From assembly GCF_003113495.2 (NCBI RefSeq), contig NZ_CP084506.1, forward strand, positions 620,001 to 684,000: a stretch of 64,000 bases of DNA, written 5' to 3'. This DNA is from Edwardsiella tarda ATCC 15947 = NBRC 105688 (GTDB lineage Bacteria > Pseudomonadota > Gammaproteobacteria > Enterobacterales > Enterobacteriaceae). The notes beneath the pieces were generated by a model, which did no database searches, was not told the DNA's origin, and worked only from the letters and a program-made list of their open reading frames with translations. The translations under genes and the position numbers were made by a program. How positions within the stretch are numbered: the stretch's first letter is position 1; each line of letters begins with the position of its first letter. Shown here piece after piece: positions 29,553 to 40,710 of this stretch.

Positions 29553-31136
29553 ATGGCTACGAAAACAACCGCTGGCGCCCCCGTGTCGGTGAAGAAACTG
29601 AGCATCATGACCCTAGCGATCATGAATATTGTCGCGGTGGTCAGCTTACGTGGCTTACCGGCGGAGGCGGAGTATGGGCTTAGCTCGATCTTCTACTATC
29701 TGTTTGCGGCGATCTTCTTCCTGATCCCGGTCTCGCTGGTGGCGGCGGAGCTGGCCACCGGCTGGCCGGAGAAGGGCGGGGTGTTTCGCTGGGTCGGTGA
29801 GGCCTTCGGGCCACACTGGGCCTTCCTGGCGATGTTTATGCTGTGGACAGAGGTGACGGTGTGGTTTCCGACCGCGCTAACCTTCGGTGCGGTGTCCCTG
29901 GCATTTATCGGTCCCGATCAACGTTGGGATGAGGCGCTCTCGGCTAACCGCTTCTTCATCCTACCGATCGTACTCTGTATCTACTGGCTGGCGACCTTCA
30001 TCGCGTTTAAGGGGGTGAACACCTTCGCCAAGGTCTCCAAGTGGGGAGGCATGATCGGCACCATCATTCCGGCGGCGATTCTGATCGTGTTAGGTTTCGC
30101 CTACCTGATCGGTGGTGGGACGCCGCAGATCACCCTGAGCTGGGATCAGGTGGTGCCCGACTTCACCAACTTCAACAACGTGGTGTTAGCGGCCAGTATC
30201 TTCCTGTTCTATGCCGGGATGGAGATGAACGCCATTCACGTCAAGGATGTGGAGAATCCACAGCGAAACTACCCGATTGCCATCATGTTGGCGGCATTGG
30301 GGACCGTGGTGATCTTCGTCTTCGGTACCCTGGCTATCGCCTTTATCATTCCGCAGTCCGACATCAACCTGACTCAGAGCCTGTTGGTGGCCTTTGATGA
30401 CATGTTCAAGTGGGCGCATGTGGAGTGGCTCGGGCCGGTGATGGCCTGCGCATTGGCCATCGGGGTGCTGGCCGGGGTGGTCACCTGGGTCGGCGGCCCC
30501 AGCTCCGGTCTGCTTGAGGTGGCGAAGGCGGGCTATCTGCCGCGCTGGTGGCAGCATACTAATCAGAATGGCATGGCGACTCATATCCTGCTGCTGCAGG
30601 CGGTGATCGTCACCATCCTCTCCATCCTGTTCGTCATTCTGCCGTCGGTACAGGCGACTTATCAGATCCTCAGTCAGCTGACGGTGATCCTGTATCTGAT
30701 CATGTACATCCTGATGTTTTGTGCGGCGATCTACCTGCGTTACAGCCAGCCGAACCGTCCTCGCCCCTACCGTATCCCCGGCGGAGCGATAGGGATGTGG
30801 ATCATCGGCGGTGCGGGTCTGGTGGGATCGATCTTGGCCTTCATTCTCAGCTTCGTGCCGCCGAGCCAGATCGCGGTGGGGAGCCCGATGGCGTATGTCG
30901 GGATCCTGATCGCCCTGTCGCTGTTCTTCTGCCTGGTGCCTTTCGCCATCTATGCGTTGCGTAAGCCACACTGGCGGGCGGAGAACAACGATTTCGCCCC
31001 CTTCACCTGGCAGGCGGAAGGGGGGCATCCGGGCATTCCGACGGACTCCTCCGCCCATCCTAGCGTGCTGGCGGCTCAGGCGCGCGCTGACACACCGCAC
31101 GAGCCTGGCAACACGCCTCCGGCGGCGGGCCGCTGA
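29553..31136 (+). CDS. gadC: Glutamate:GABA antiporter, GadC-type APC transporter
   Basis: The 527-residue protein has about 12 membrane helices of the amino acid-polyamine-organocation family, with the first-helix stretch MTLAIMNIVAVVSLRGLPAEAEYG and VGGPSSGLLEVAKAGYLPRWW in the middle. Its place directly after gadB and its acidic, low-complexity C-terminal tail fit the antiporter that exports GABA for glutamate. In E. coli the C-terminal tail plugs the channel at neutral pH. The ATG at 29553 follows AAGGAG by eight bases. Sequence is not very close to E. coli GadC, so substrate rests partly on context. Confidence 0.88.
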   Translation: MATKTTAGAPVSVKKLSIMTLAIMNIVAVVSLRGLPAEAEYGLSSIFYYLFAAIFFLIPVSLVAAELATGWPEKGGVFRWVGEAFGPHWAFLAMFMLWTEVTVWFPTALTFGAVSLAFIGPDQRWDEALSANRFFILPIVLCIYWLATFIAFKGVNTFAKVSKWGGMIGTIIPAAILIVLGFAYLIGGGTPQITLSWDQVVPDFTNFNNVVLAASIFLFYAGMEMNAIHVKDVENPQRNYPIAIMLAALGTVVIFVFGTLAIAFIIPQSDINLTQSLLVAFDDMFKWAHVEWLGPVMACALAIGVLAGVVTWVGGPSSGLLEVAKAGYLPRWWQHTNQNGMATHILLLQAVIVTILSILFVILPSVQATYQILSQLTVILYLIMYILMFCAAIYLRYSQPNRPRPYRIPGGAIGMWIIGGAGLVGSILAFILSFVPPSQIAVGSPMAYVGILIALSLFFCLVPFAIYALRKPHWRAENNDFAPFTWQAEGGHPGIPTDSSAHPSVLAAQARADTPHEPGNTPPAAGR

Positions 31137-31221
31137 AACTCGCCGTGTCGTAGGTCAGTGGTTGGATGAGGTAGTCGGGCAGGGCATAGACCCTGCCCCT
31201 TTTCGCGAGAGGAGTCGTACC

Positions 31222-32157
31222 ATGACGCTAGAGGCAGCAGCTTTACAACAGGCCGTCGATCAGGCACACCGCCAGTATGGTGCGTTGCCTGGCGGCAAGA
31301 ATGCGGACTATATCCCCTATCTGGCGGGCGTGCCGAGTCAGTTGGCGGCGGTGGCCATCGTGACGCGTGACGGCGCGGTGTACTGCGCCGGTGATAGCGC
31401 TTACCGCTTCGCTCTGGAGTCGATCTCGAAGGTGTGTACCTTGGCGCTGGCGCTAGAGGATGTCGGCCCGCAGGCGGTACAGGACAAGATCGGCGCCGAT
31501 CCGACCGGCCTGCCCTTTAACTCGGTGATGGCGCTCGAGTTGCATGGCGGCAAGCCGTTATCACCGTTGGTTAACGCCGGGGCGATGGCCGCGGCCAGCC
31601 TGATTCAGGCGCCTGATCGTGAGCAGCGTTGGCAACGTATCTTGGCGATCCAGCAACAGCTGGCGGGGGAGAAGGTGGCGCTGTCGGACGAGGTGAACCA
31701 GTCGGAGCAAACCACCAATTTTCATAACCGCGCCATCGCCTGGCTGCTCTATTCGGCAGGCACCATGTACTGCGATCCGATGGAGGCCTGCGACGTGTAT
31801 ACCCGCCAGTGCTCGACGCTGATCGATACCGTCGAGTTGGCGACGCTGGGCGCGACTCTGGCGTCGGGTGGGGTGAATCCGCGTAGCGGGCAGCGAGTAT
31901 TACAGGCCGATAACGTGCCCTATATCTTGGCCGAGATGACCATGGAGGGGTTGTATGGCCGCTCCGGTGACTGGGCCTACCATGTCGGTCTGCCGGGCAA
32001 GAGTGGCGTGGGCGGCGGCATTCTGGCTGTGGTGCCCGGCGTCATGGGGATCGCGGCCTTCTCGCCGCCATTGGATGAGGCGGGCAACAGCGTCCGCGGG
32101 CAGAAGATGGTGGCGGCGGTGGCGGCACAGCTGGGGTATAACCTGTTTAAGGCCTAA
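31222..32157 (+). CDS. glsA: Glutaminase A
   Basis: The 311-residue serine-dependent glutaminase releases ammonia from glutamine to give glutamate. The S-X-X-K pair of this beta-lactamase-like fold is S67 and K70 in LESISKVC; PFNSVMALE, NAGAMA and GKSGVGGGI line the site. The ATG at 31222 is preceded by GAGAGGAG. In acid resistance the ammonia captures protons and the glutamate feeds GadB. It stands between gadC and ybaT, combining two units that are separate in E. coli (gadBC and ybaS-ybaT). Confidence 0.94.
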   Translation: MTLEAAALQQAVDQAHRQYGALPGGKNADYIPYLAGVPSQLAAVAIVTRDGAVYCAGDSAYRFALESISKVCTLALALEDVGPQAVQDKIGADPTGLPFNSVMALELHGGKPLSPLVNAGAMAAASLIQAPDREQRWQRILAIQQQLAGEKVALSDEVNQSEQTTNFHNRAIAWLLYSAGTMYCDPMEACDVYTRQCSTLIDTVELATLGATLASGGVNPRSGQRVLQADNVPYILAEMTMEGLYGRSGDWAYHVGLPGKSGVGGGILAVVPGVMGIAAFSPPLDEAGNSVRGQKMVAAVAAQLGYNLFKA

Positions 32158-32162
32158 GCATC

Positions 32163-33458
32163 ATGAGCGCGCGCGAGCAAGAGAAACCCTTGGGGTTGTG
32201 GCATGTGGTGGCCATCGGCATCGGCGCGATGGTCGGGGCCGGGATCTTCGCGCTGCTGGGACAAGCGGCGTTGTTGATGCGGGACTCGACCTGGCTGGCG
32301 TTTGCCTTTGGTGGGATCGTCGCCATGTTCTCCGGTTACGCCTATGCACGCCTGGGGGCGCGTTATCCCAGTAACGGCGGGATCATCGACTTCTTCCAGC
32401 AGGGATTCGGGAGCGGGGTGCTGACGTTGGCGCTGTCGTTGCTGTATCTGGTGACTTTAGTGCTGACCATTGCCATGGTGGCGCGTGCGTTTGGCGCCTA
32501 TGCCGCCGATCTGTTGCATGACGGTAGCCAAGACCAGCGGGTGATCCTGAGCTACGCCTTGGGAGTGATCGCCGTGATGGCGCTGTTTAATGCCTTGAGC
32601 AGCCATGTGGTGGGGCGCTTGGAGCTGGGGCTGGTGGCGGTGAAGCTGGCCATTCTCCTGTTGTTGATCGTCGCCGGGGTCTGGAGTCTGCATCCGGCAC
32701 CGTTGACGATCGCCTCGCACATCGGCTCTGGTGCCTTCTTCTCCGCCATCGGTATCACCTTCCTCGCCTATGCCGGCTTTGGCATGATGGCCAATGCGGC
32801 GGATAAGGTACGCAACCCCGCGGCGACCATGCCGCGCGCCTTCGCCTTGGCCATCGGGGTGACGGCGTTGCTGTATATTATCTTGGCATGGGTGTTAGTC
32901 AGTGATGTGCCGGCGGCAGAGCTAGAACGCTATGCCGACACGGCGGTGGCTCATGCGGCGTATCCCTTGTTGGGGCGCGTCGGCTATACCATTGTGGCGA
33001 TCGGGGCCCTATTGGCGACGGCCTCGGCGATCAACGCCACCCTGTTTGCCGCCTTTAATATCATGGCCAGTATGGCTCAGAAGGGCCAGCTGCCAGGTGC
33101 CTTTCGCCAGGCGCTGTGGCGTCAGAGCACCGTCGGTAACCTGGCGGTTGTGGCGTTAATCATGTTGATGACGCTGTTGCTCGACCTAGGGGCGTTGGCC
33201 AGCGTCGCCAGCGCCACCTTTCTCTTTTGTTACTTGGCGGTTTTCGTGGTGGCCTGGCGCCTACGCGCGATTATCGGAGCCTCGGCATGGCTGCTGATTG
33301 GTGGGGCGTCGGTGATGATGTTGGTGATCGTCGGCTTTATCACTAGCCTGTGGCAACAGGGCGGTACGGCGTTGCTGTGGGTGGCGGCGGCGTTAGTGTT
33401 GAGCCTGGTAATGGCCTTGCTCTGTCGGCGAGGAGAGGGGCCATGGAAGCGTGGCTAA
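32163..33458 (+). CDS. ybaT: YbaT-like amino acid permease (APC family)
   Basis: The 431-residue transporter has about 12 membrane helices and the APC signature GIGAMVGAGIFALLGQAA in its first helix. In E. coli ybaT follows glutaminase gene ybaS and probably imports glutamine; here it begins five bases after the glsA stop, so the coupling is the same. It overlaps the following marC-family gene by 16 bases. The substrate is inferred from neighbours. Confidence 0.87.
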   Translation: MSAREQEKPLGLWHVVAIGIGAMVGAGIFALLGQAALLMRDSTWLAFAFGGIVAMFSGYAYARLGARYPSNGGIIDFFQQGFGSGVLTLALSLLYLVTLVLTIAMVARAFGAYAADLLHDGSQDQRVILSYALGVIAVMALFNALSSHVVGRLELGLVAVKLAILLLLIVAGVWSLHPAPLTIASHIGSGAFFSAIGITFLAYAGFGMMANAADKVRNPAATMPRAFALAIGVTALLYIILAWVLVSDVPAAELERYADTAVAHAAYPLLGRVGYTIVAIGALLATASAINATLFAAFNIMASMAQKGQLPGAFRQALWRQSTVGNLAVVALIMLMTLLLDLGALASVASATFLFCYLAVFVVAWRLRAIIGASAWLLIGGASVMMLVIVGFITSLWQQGGTALLWVAAALVLSLVMALLCRRGEGPWKRG

Positions 33459-34087
33459 TCGAGTTTCTCCTTACCTATGTCACCTTTTTGTCGATGTTCT
33501 GCCCACCGGCAACCATCACTGCGGCGACCATTCTGCTCGGTCAGGTTCCGGCCCATACCTTGCGCCAGCTGGCCTGGAAGGTTGCTGGCGAATATGTGGC
33601 GGTGATGCTGATCGCCATCTGGATCGGTAACTTTCTACTGACGGCGTTGGGGTTGAATGCCCATGCGCTCACCGCGACCGGTGGTGCGGCGTTGCTGTTT
33701 CAGGGCTGGCCGCTGATGACGAAGGGGACCAAGGCCGAGCCGGCCCGCATGCCCGAGAGTCACGTCAATGTGCAGGAGATGGTGTTGGTGCCATTGCTGT
33801 TCCCGTTAACGATCGGCGGTGGCACCATCGCCGTCGGGATCTCGCTGGCGAGCCACAATGCTTCACTTTCGGGGTTGTTGCAGCTATCGGCGGTGATCCT
33901 GGCGATGGCGCCGACCATCGCCTGTACCTTCTTGGCCGTCGGGCCGCTACATGGCCGTCTTTCCGCCGGTGCCATCGATGCCATGGCGCGTATCGCTGGC
34001 ATTATTCTGGTGACCCTCGCGTTACAACTGTTGGCCTCTGGCCTGAGTCAGTTAGTCTTACAATACCTGGCCGTCAAACCCCATTAG
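33443..34087 (+). CDS. MarC-family integral membrane protein
   Basis: The 214-residue protein has six predicted membrane helices and the family look of MarC/YhgN proteins ([18 protein letters not shown] at the start, ESHVNVQEMVLVPLLFPLTIGGGTIAVGI in the middle). Members are often called NAAT transporters, but no substrate is established for most, and E. coli MarC does not cause multidrug resistance. The ATG at 33443 follows GGAGAGGGG and lies inside the end of ybaT, so its synthesis is tied to the acid-resistance genes. I cannot say what it transports. A product that moves amino acids, ammonia-related compounds or protons would fit the context. Confidence 0.85.
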   Translation: MEAWLIEFLLTYVTFLSMFCPPATITAATILLGQVPAHTLRQLAWKVAGEYVAVMLIAIWIGNFLLTALGLNAHALTATGGAALLFQGWPLMTKGTKAEPARMPESHVNVQEMVLVPLLFPLTIGGGTIAVGISLASHNASLSGLLQLSAVILAMAPTIACTFLAVGPLHGRLSAGAIDAMARIAGIILVTLALQLLASGLSQLVLQYLAVKPH

Positions 34088-34131
34088 ACGAGCGTCTCGC
34101 ACCGCTGACCACGCTAGGCGACATCGGGGAA

Positions 34132-34180
34132 ACGTAAGCGCGTCAGATGACGGCGTGCTTACGTGGCGCGCCGCGTTTTT
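34132..34180 (+). terminator. Probable terminator of the gad-gls operon
   Basis: ACGTAAGC (34132-34139) pairs with GCTTACGT (34157-34164), and GGCGCGCC follows, ending in GCGTTTTT at 34173-34180. The T-run is displaced from the main stem by about 12 bases, so the exact terminating hairpin is uncertain. Confidence 0.4.
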
Positions 34181-34239
34181 CCTGGGTGGAAAGTGTTACT
34201 ATGATGCTCCGTTGAACCGAGGGGAGAGGGGTGAGCGCG

Positions 34240-34731
34240 ATGAGCGAGTTAGCGGCATTAAGCCGAGAGGTGGGCGAACGTCTGCGCGCGCGCGGGGAGC
34301 AGGTCACCTGTGCCGAGTCCTGTACCGGCGGCTGGATCGCCAAGTCGTTGACCGATATCGCCGGCAGTTCGTGCTATTTTGAGCGCGGTTTTGTGACCTA
34401 CAGCAATCGGGCCAAAGCGGAGATGCTGGGAGTTGCCAGTGAGGTGCTAGCCCAACACGGCGCGGTTAGTGAGCCGGTGGTCGCGGCGATGGCGACGGGG
34501 GCATTGCGTGCGGCCGGGGCGGATTTTGCCATCGCGGTGAGCGGCATCGCCGGGCCGGACGGCGGCAGCGAGCAGAAACCCGTCGGTACGGTGTGGTTTG
34601 GTTTCGCGACCCGTAACGCGCCGCCCTGGTGTTGCTGTCGCCACTTTCTCGGCGATCGCGATGCCGTGCGTCGGCAGGCAACCGAATTCGCCCTGCGGAC
34701 ACTGCTGGAAAAATTTCTTACGGAGTCTTGA
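34240..34731 (+). CDS. pncC: Nicotinamide-nucleotide amidohydrolase PncC (CinA C-terminal type)
   Basis: The 163-residue enzyme converts NMN to nicotinate mononucleotide and ammonia in pyridine-nucleotide salvage. The family motifs VTCAESCTGGWIAK, FERGFVTYSN and SGIAGPDGGSEQKPVGTVWFGF are intact. Two starts are plausible: the ATG at 34240 with AGAGGGG eight bases before it, and a GTG at 34231 with AGGGG six bases before it, which would add three residues. As in E. coli (ygaD) it directly precedes recA. Confidence 0.93.
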   Translation: MSELAALSREVGERLRARGEQVTCAESCTGGWIAKSLTDIAGSSCYFERGFVTYSNRAKAEMLGVASEVLAQHGAVSEPVVAAMATGALRAAGADFAIAVSGIAGPDGGSEQKPVGTVWFGFATRNAPPWCCCRHFLGDRDAVRRQATEFALRTLLEKFLTES

Positions 34732-34755
34732 TACTGTACGAGTGTACAGTATAAT
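34728..34755 (+). promoter_or_regulatory. recA promoter with LexA (SOS) box
   Basis: The -35 TTGATA (34728-34733) and perfect -10 TATAAT (34750-34755) are 16 bases apart. The spacer is occupied by the SOS box CTGT-N8-ACAG (34734-34749, flanked by TA and TA). LexA bound here would block RNA polymerase directly. The promoter starts inside the last codons of pncC. Confidence 0.95.
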
Positions 34756-34794
34756 CAAAATCAATTTCAGATTTGCTATGCGTGGAGTAAACGG

Positions 34795-35856
34795 ATGGAC
34801 GAGAACAAACAACGTGCCCTGGCTGCGGCATTAGGCCAGATTGAGAAGCAGTTTGGTAAAGGTTCTATCATGCGTCTGGGCGATACCCAAACGTTGGACA
34901 TTGAGTCCATTTCAACCGGTTCTCTGAGTCTGGACGTGGCGCTCGGCATCGGCGGCTTGCCGATGGGGCGTATCGTCGAGATCTTCGGGCCGGAGTCCTC
35001 CGGTAAAACTACGCTAACGCTCTCTGTCATCGCGCGGGCACAGGCGGCGGGTAAGACTTGCGCCTTCATCGATGCCGAGCATGCGTTGGATCCGATCTAT
35101 GCCGCTAAGCTGGGGGTCAAGGTCGATGACCTGCTGGTGTCCCAGCCCGATACCGGTGAACAGGCGCTGGAGATCTGTGATGCGCTGGTGCGTTCCGGGG
35201 CGGTCGATGTGATCATCGTGGACTCCGTGGCGGCGCTGACGCCGAAGGCGGAGATCGAAGGTGAGATGGGGGATTCCCATGTCGGCCTGCAGGCGCGTCT
35301 GATGTCGCAAGCGTTGCGTAAGCTGACCGCCAACATTAAGAACGCCAACTGCCTGGTGGTGTTTATCAACCAGATCCGTATGAAGATCGGGGTGATGTTC
35401 GGTAACCCGGAAACCACCACGGGCGGTAACGCGCTGAAGTTCTACTCCTCCGTACGCTTGGATATCCGTCGTATCGGCGCGATCAAAGAGGGCGACGAGG
35501 TGGTCGGTAACGAGACCCGCGTGAAGGTGGTGAAGAACAAGGTCGCGCCGCCGTTCCGTCAGGCCGAGTTCCAGATCCTGTACGGTGCCGGTATCTCCAA
35601 GGAGAGCGAGCTGATCGATCTGGGCGTCAAGCATAAGCTGCTGGATAAGTCTGGCGCCTGGTATAGCTATAACGGTGACAAGATTGGCCAGGGTAAGGCG
35701 AACTCGATGAAGTTCCTGCAGGAGAACCCGGCCATCTCTGCCGAGCTGGAAGGCAAGTTACGCGAACTGCTGTTGAGCCATGCCGCCGCGACCGATGCCG
35801 ATCGCGCCAAGGGCGAAGTCGATGACGACGCGATGCCGGACGACGAGAACTTCTAA
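34795..35856 (+). CDS. recA: Recombinase RecA
   Basis: The 353-residue strand-exchange ATPase (353 in E. coli) has the Walker A motif GPESSGKT (about 66-73), Walker [11 protein letters not shown], the L2 loop [20 protein letters not shown] and an acidic C-terminal tail ([15 protein letters not shown]). It catalyses homologous recombination and LexA self-cleavage. The recX start codon lies two bases after the recA stop, with no room for the terminator that separates these genes in E. coli. Confidence 0.98.
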   Translation: MDENKQRALAAALGQIEKQFGKGSIMRLGDTQTLDIESISTGSLSLDVALGIGGLPMGRIVEIFGPESSGKTTLTLSVIARAQAAGKTCAFIDAEHALDPIYAAKLGVKVDDLLVSQPDTGEQALEICDALVRSGAVDVIIVDSVAALTPKAEIEGEMGDSHVGLQARLMSQALRKLTANIKNANCLVVFINQIRMKIGVMFGNPETTTGGNALKFYSSVRLDIRRIGAIKEGDEVVGNETRVKVVKNKVAPPFRQAEFQILYGAGISKESELIDLGVKHKLLDKSGAWYSYNGDKIGQGKANSMKFLQENPAISAELEGKLRELLLSHAAATDADRAKGEVDDDAMPDDENF

Positions 35857-35858
35857 TC

Positions 35859-36335
35859 ATGTCGGAGGCTAACGCGGGGCAGAGCGCGGCGCGTGTGAGC
35901 GATGCGCTTAACCGGGCGATGCGTCTGTTGGCCCTGCGTGATCACAGCGAAAATGAATTGCGCCGCAAACTTGCGGCGCAAGGCGTTTCTGAGGCGGAGA
36001 TCGCACCGGTCATCGCCCATTGTTACCATTATCAGTGGTTGGACGATGCGCGTTTCGCCGAGCGTTATATCGTCTCGCGTAGCCGTAAGGGGTACGGAGC
36101 ACAGCGTATTCGCCAGGAGTTGGGGGTACGCGGTGTGGCGCGCGACGTGATCCAGCAGGCGTTGGCGGAGTGCACGGTCGACTGGCATGCCCAGGCGCGT
36201 CGCACGCTGGAACGCCACTTCTCTCTGCCGCTAGCCAGCGATTGGGCGACGCGAGCTAAGGTACAACGTTATCTCCTCTATCGTGGCTTCTTCCAGGAAG
36301 AGATCCAGGATGCGCTGCGCGATTTAAGCCGGTGA
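35859..36335 (+). CDS. recX: Regulatory protein RecX
   Basis: The 158-residue helical protein inhibits RecA filament growth. It has tandem three-helix RecX repeats with ALRDHSENELRRKLAAQGV, WLDDARFAERYIVSRSRKGYGAQRIRQELG and a C-terminal KVQRYLLYRGFFQEEIQ. It starts two bases after recA with only a weak GAG ribosome site, so translation probably depends on recA. E. coli RecX has 166 residues. Confidence 0.93.
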   Translation: MSEANAGQSAARVSDALNRAMRLLALRDHSENELRRKLAAQGVSEAEIAPVIAHCYHYQWLDDARFAERYIVSRSRKGYGAQRIRQELGVRGVARDVIQQALAECTVDWHAQARRTLERHFSLPLASDWATRAKVQRYLLYRGFFQEEIQDALRDLSR

Positions 36336-36469
36336 ATGCACGCGGTGTTTTACTTCACGGTGAAGAAATTTTATCTTAGTGTCACTTTGTGTTCGTGAGC
36401 GGGCGTCGGCAGCGGAATGCGGGCTGGTTTGTTCACGGACTGTTCTTCTAGCCTGACTCCGGGACATTT

Positions 36470-39097
<2,628 letters not shown>

Positions 39098-39116
39098 TCT
39101 AACCTGTTAACACGAG

Positions 39117-39152
39117 AACGCCGTATCCTATTGTTGGATACGGCGTTTTTTT
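39117..39152 (+). terminator. Terminator of alaS
   Basis: CGCCGTATCC (39119-39128) and GGATACGGCG (39136-39145) form a perfect ten-pair stem with a seven-base loop, followed by seven T. Confidence 0.95.
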
Positions 39153-39350
39153 ATCTCACGCTGTTTTCTTCGTGATAAATTTTGCAATATTGCTGATGAT
39201 TTGCGCTAAACTTGTACCCATGATGTAGCGCACGATAATCTGCTTACACATTATGAAGTTGTTGCTGTTTACGTTTTTACTACAGATGATGGATAATGGC
39301 GGGGATAAACTGAGAGACCCGACTCTAATTAATCTTTCAAGGAGCAAAGA

Positions 39351-39536
39351 ATGCTTATTCTGACTCGTCGAGTTGGTGAGACCCTCATGATTGGCGATGA
39401 GGTAACGGTCACCGTATTGGGGGTGAAGGGAAACCAGGTTCGTATCGGTGTGAATGCTCCGAAAGAGGTTTCTGTGCATCGAGAAGAGATCTATCAGCGC
39501 ATTCAGGCGGAAAAGTCTCAACCGACGACCTACTGA
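39351..39536 (+). CDS. csrA: Carbon storage regulator CsrA
   Basis: The 61-residue RNA-binding protein is identical to E. coli CsrA over most of its length, beginning [20 protein letters not shown]. It binds GGA motifs in mRNA leaders to control glycogen synthesis, biofilm and motility. AAGGAG stands seven bases before the ATG. The 253-base gap after alaS contains its promoters and no other gene. A weak hairpin (AGCGTC 39546-39551, GACGCT 39566-39571) follows the stop without a T-run. Confidence 0.97.
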
Positions 39537-39625
39537 TTCCTGTGTAGCGTCTCGCAACGTGGCGGGACGCTTACGCATTACTTGTCTGACTTGCCGCCGC
39601 CTTCCCCCTTAACATCACCTCTTAG

Positions 39626-39665
39626 CCGTTATCCCGTTATCCCGTTATCCCGTTATCCCGTTATC
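39626..39665. repeat. Tandem repeat, unit CCGTTATC, five copies
   Basis: Five perfect head-to-tail copies of an 8-base unit occupy 40 bases in the csrA-tRNA gap. They are followed after four bases by an unrelated 7-base tandem repeat. Neither lies in a gene. Such arrays change copy number by polymerase slippage. Confidence 0.95.
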
Positions 39666-39669
39666 CTTT

Positions 39670-39732
39670 GACTGCTGACTGCTGACTGCTGACTGCTGAC
39701 TGCTGACTGCTGACTGCTGACTGCTGACTGCT
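39670..39732. repeat. Tandem repeat, unit GACTGCT, nine copies
   Basis: Nine perfect copies of a 7-base unit cover 63 bases, ending in a broken tenth copy (GACTTGCT). The unit length is not a multiple of three, but no reading frame crosses it, so any effect would be on spacing or RNA structure between csrA and the tRNA promoter. The rest of the 39537-40162 gap holds no gene that I can support. Confidence 0.95.
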
Positions 39733-40068
39733 GACTTGCTCTGCCCTGGTTCACGTAGACGCGTAGATGCGTCTTTATCTCAACCTATTGCGCGTTGACA
39801 GGGTTGATATTTTCGCCGAGCACCTCGCCTGAGCGAGACGTTGTTTGGCCGTGTTAGCTTTTCGTCGCTGTTTTTTCGTCCTTTGTCGCATGCCATACAT
39901 GGCGTCATGCCGTCGGCGGAGAGAAAGTGGGGCGCGAGGCGTACCGGGCTAGCCTGGGTTAGACACGATTTTGCCGTTTATAAAAACGACATTCTGGTGT
40001 TATTCGCAGCGCTTTGGATGTGAAATGTGCAAACGATTCGGATTGCACAAAAACTCAGGAAAAATTGT

Positions 40069-40096
40069 TTGACTTATCAGCCCGTGAAAGTAATAT
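40069..40096 (+). promoter_or_regulatory. Promoter of the tRNA-Ser/tRNA-Arg operon
   Basis: TTGACT (40069-40074) and TAATAT (40091-40096) are 16 bases apart. The following GTGCGCCACGC is a GC-rich discriminator of the kind found at stable-RNA promoters under stringent control. The first tRNA begins 67 bases downstream. Confidence 0.75.
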
Positions 40097-40162
40097 GTGC
40101 GCCACGCAGTGCCGATGAGACAACGAAACGTTGAGTGGGCACAACTCGCAAGAGTCGCGTGT

Positions 40163-40255
40163 GGTGAGGTGGCCGAGAGGCTGAAGGCGCTCCCCTGCTA
40201 AGGGAGTATGCGGTCAAAAGCTGCATCGGGGGTTCGAATCCCCCCCTCACCGCCA
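40163..40255 (+). tRNA. serV: tRNA-Ser (GCT)
   Basis: The 93-base gene folds into a long-variable-arm tRNA: acceptor GGTGAGG pairs with CCTCACC, the anticodon loop is CTGCTAA with anticodon GCT, and the T-arm is GGGGGTTCGAATCCCCC. CCA is encoded. It matches E. coli serV almost throughout and heads the same ser-arg tRNA operon. Confidence 0.97.
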
Positions 40256-40259
40256 TTTT

Positions 40260-40336
40260 GCATCCGTAGCTCAGCTGGATAGAGTACTCGGCTACGAACC
40301 GAGCGGTCGGAGGTTCGAATCCTCCCGGATGCACCA
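40260..40336 (+). tRNA. tRNA-Arg (ACG), copy 1
   Basis: The 77-base gene has acceptor GCATCCG/CGGATGC, anticodon loop with ACG (read as inosine-CG after editing), T-arm GGAGGTTCGAATCCTCC and encoded CCA. It begins five bases after the tRNA-Ser. Confidence 0.97.
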
Positions 40337-40414
40337 TCTTTCAGGCTTACGGCTTAGTGCGGTAAGCTGGATGCGGGAATCAGAACGCCCCGTGTCGTCA
40401 AGTAAGTTCTCTGT

Positions 40415-40491
40415 GCATCCGTAGCTCAGCTGGATAGAGTACTCGGCTACGAACCGAGCGGTCGGAGGTTCGAATCCTCCCGGATGCACCA
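40415..40491 (+). tRNA. tRNA-Arg (ACG), copy 2
   Basis: The sequence is identical to copy 1 over all 77 bases. The spacer from copy 1 is 78 bases. Confidence 0.97.
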
Positions 40492-40562
40492 TTCTTTAGG
40501 TTCATGGTGATCAACGATGAATCAGACAGTGGAGTCCAGCGCTGTCGACTAGGTTATTCTGT

Positions 40563-40639
40563 GCATCCGTAGCTCAGCTGGATAGAGTACTCGGCTACGA
40601 ACCGAGCGGTCGGAGGTTCGAATCCTCCCGGATGCACCA
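40563..40639 (+). tRNA. tRNA-Arg (ACG), copy 3
   Basis: It is identical to copies 1 and 2. The spacer before it and the spacer after it are near-copies of each other (both contain TCATGGT and CAACGATGAATCA), so the repeat unit that was duplicated included about 70 bases of spacer. Confidence 0.97.
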
Positions 40640-40710
40640 TCCTTTAGATTCATGGTATTCAACGATGAATCAGGCAGTAGAATCCAACGCTGCCGATTAT
40701 GTTATTCTGT

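Noticed and set aside
39626..39732. CRISPR array from the tandem repeats
   Set aside because: The copies are directly adjacent with no spacers, the units are 7 and 8 bases, and no cas gene is present.
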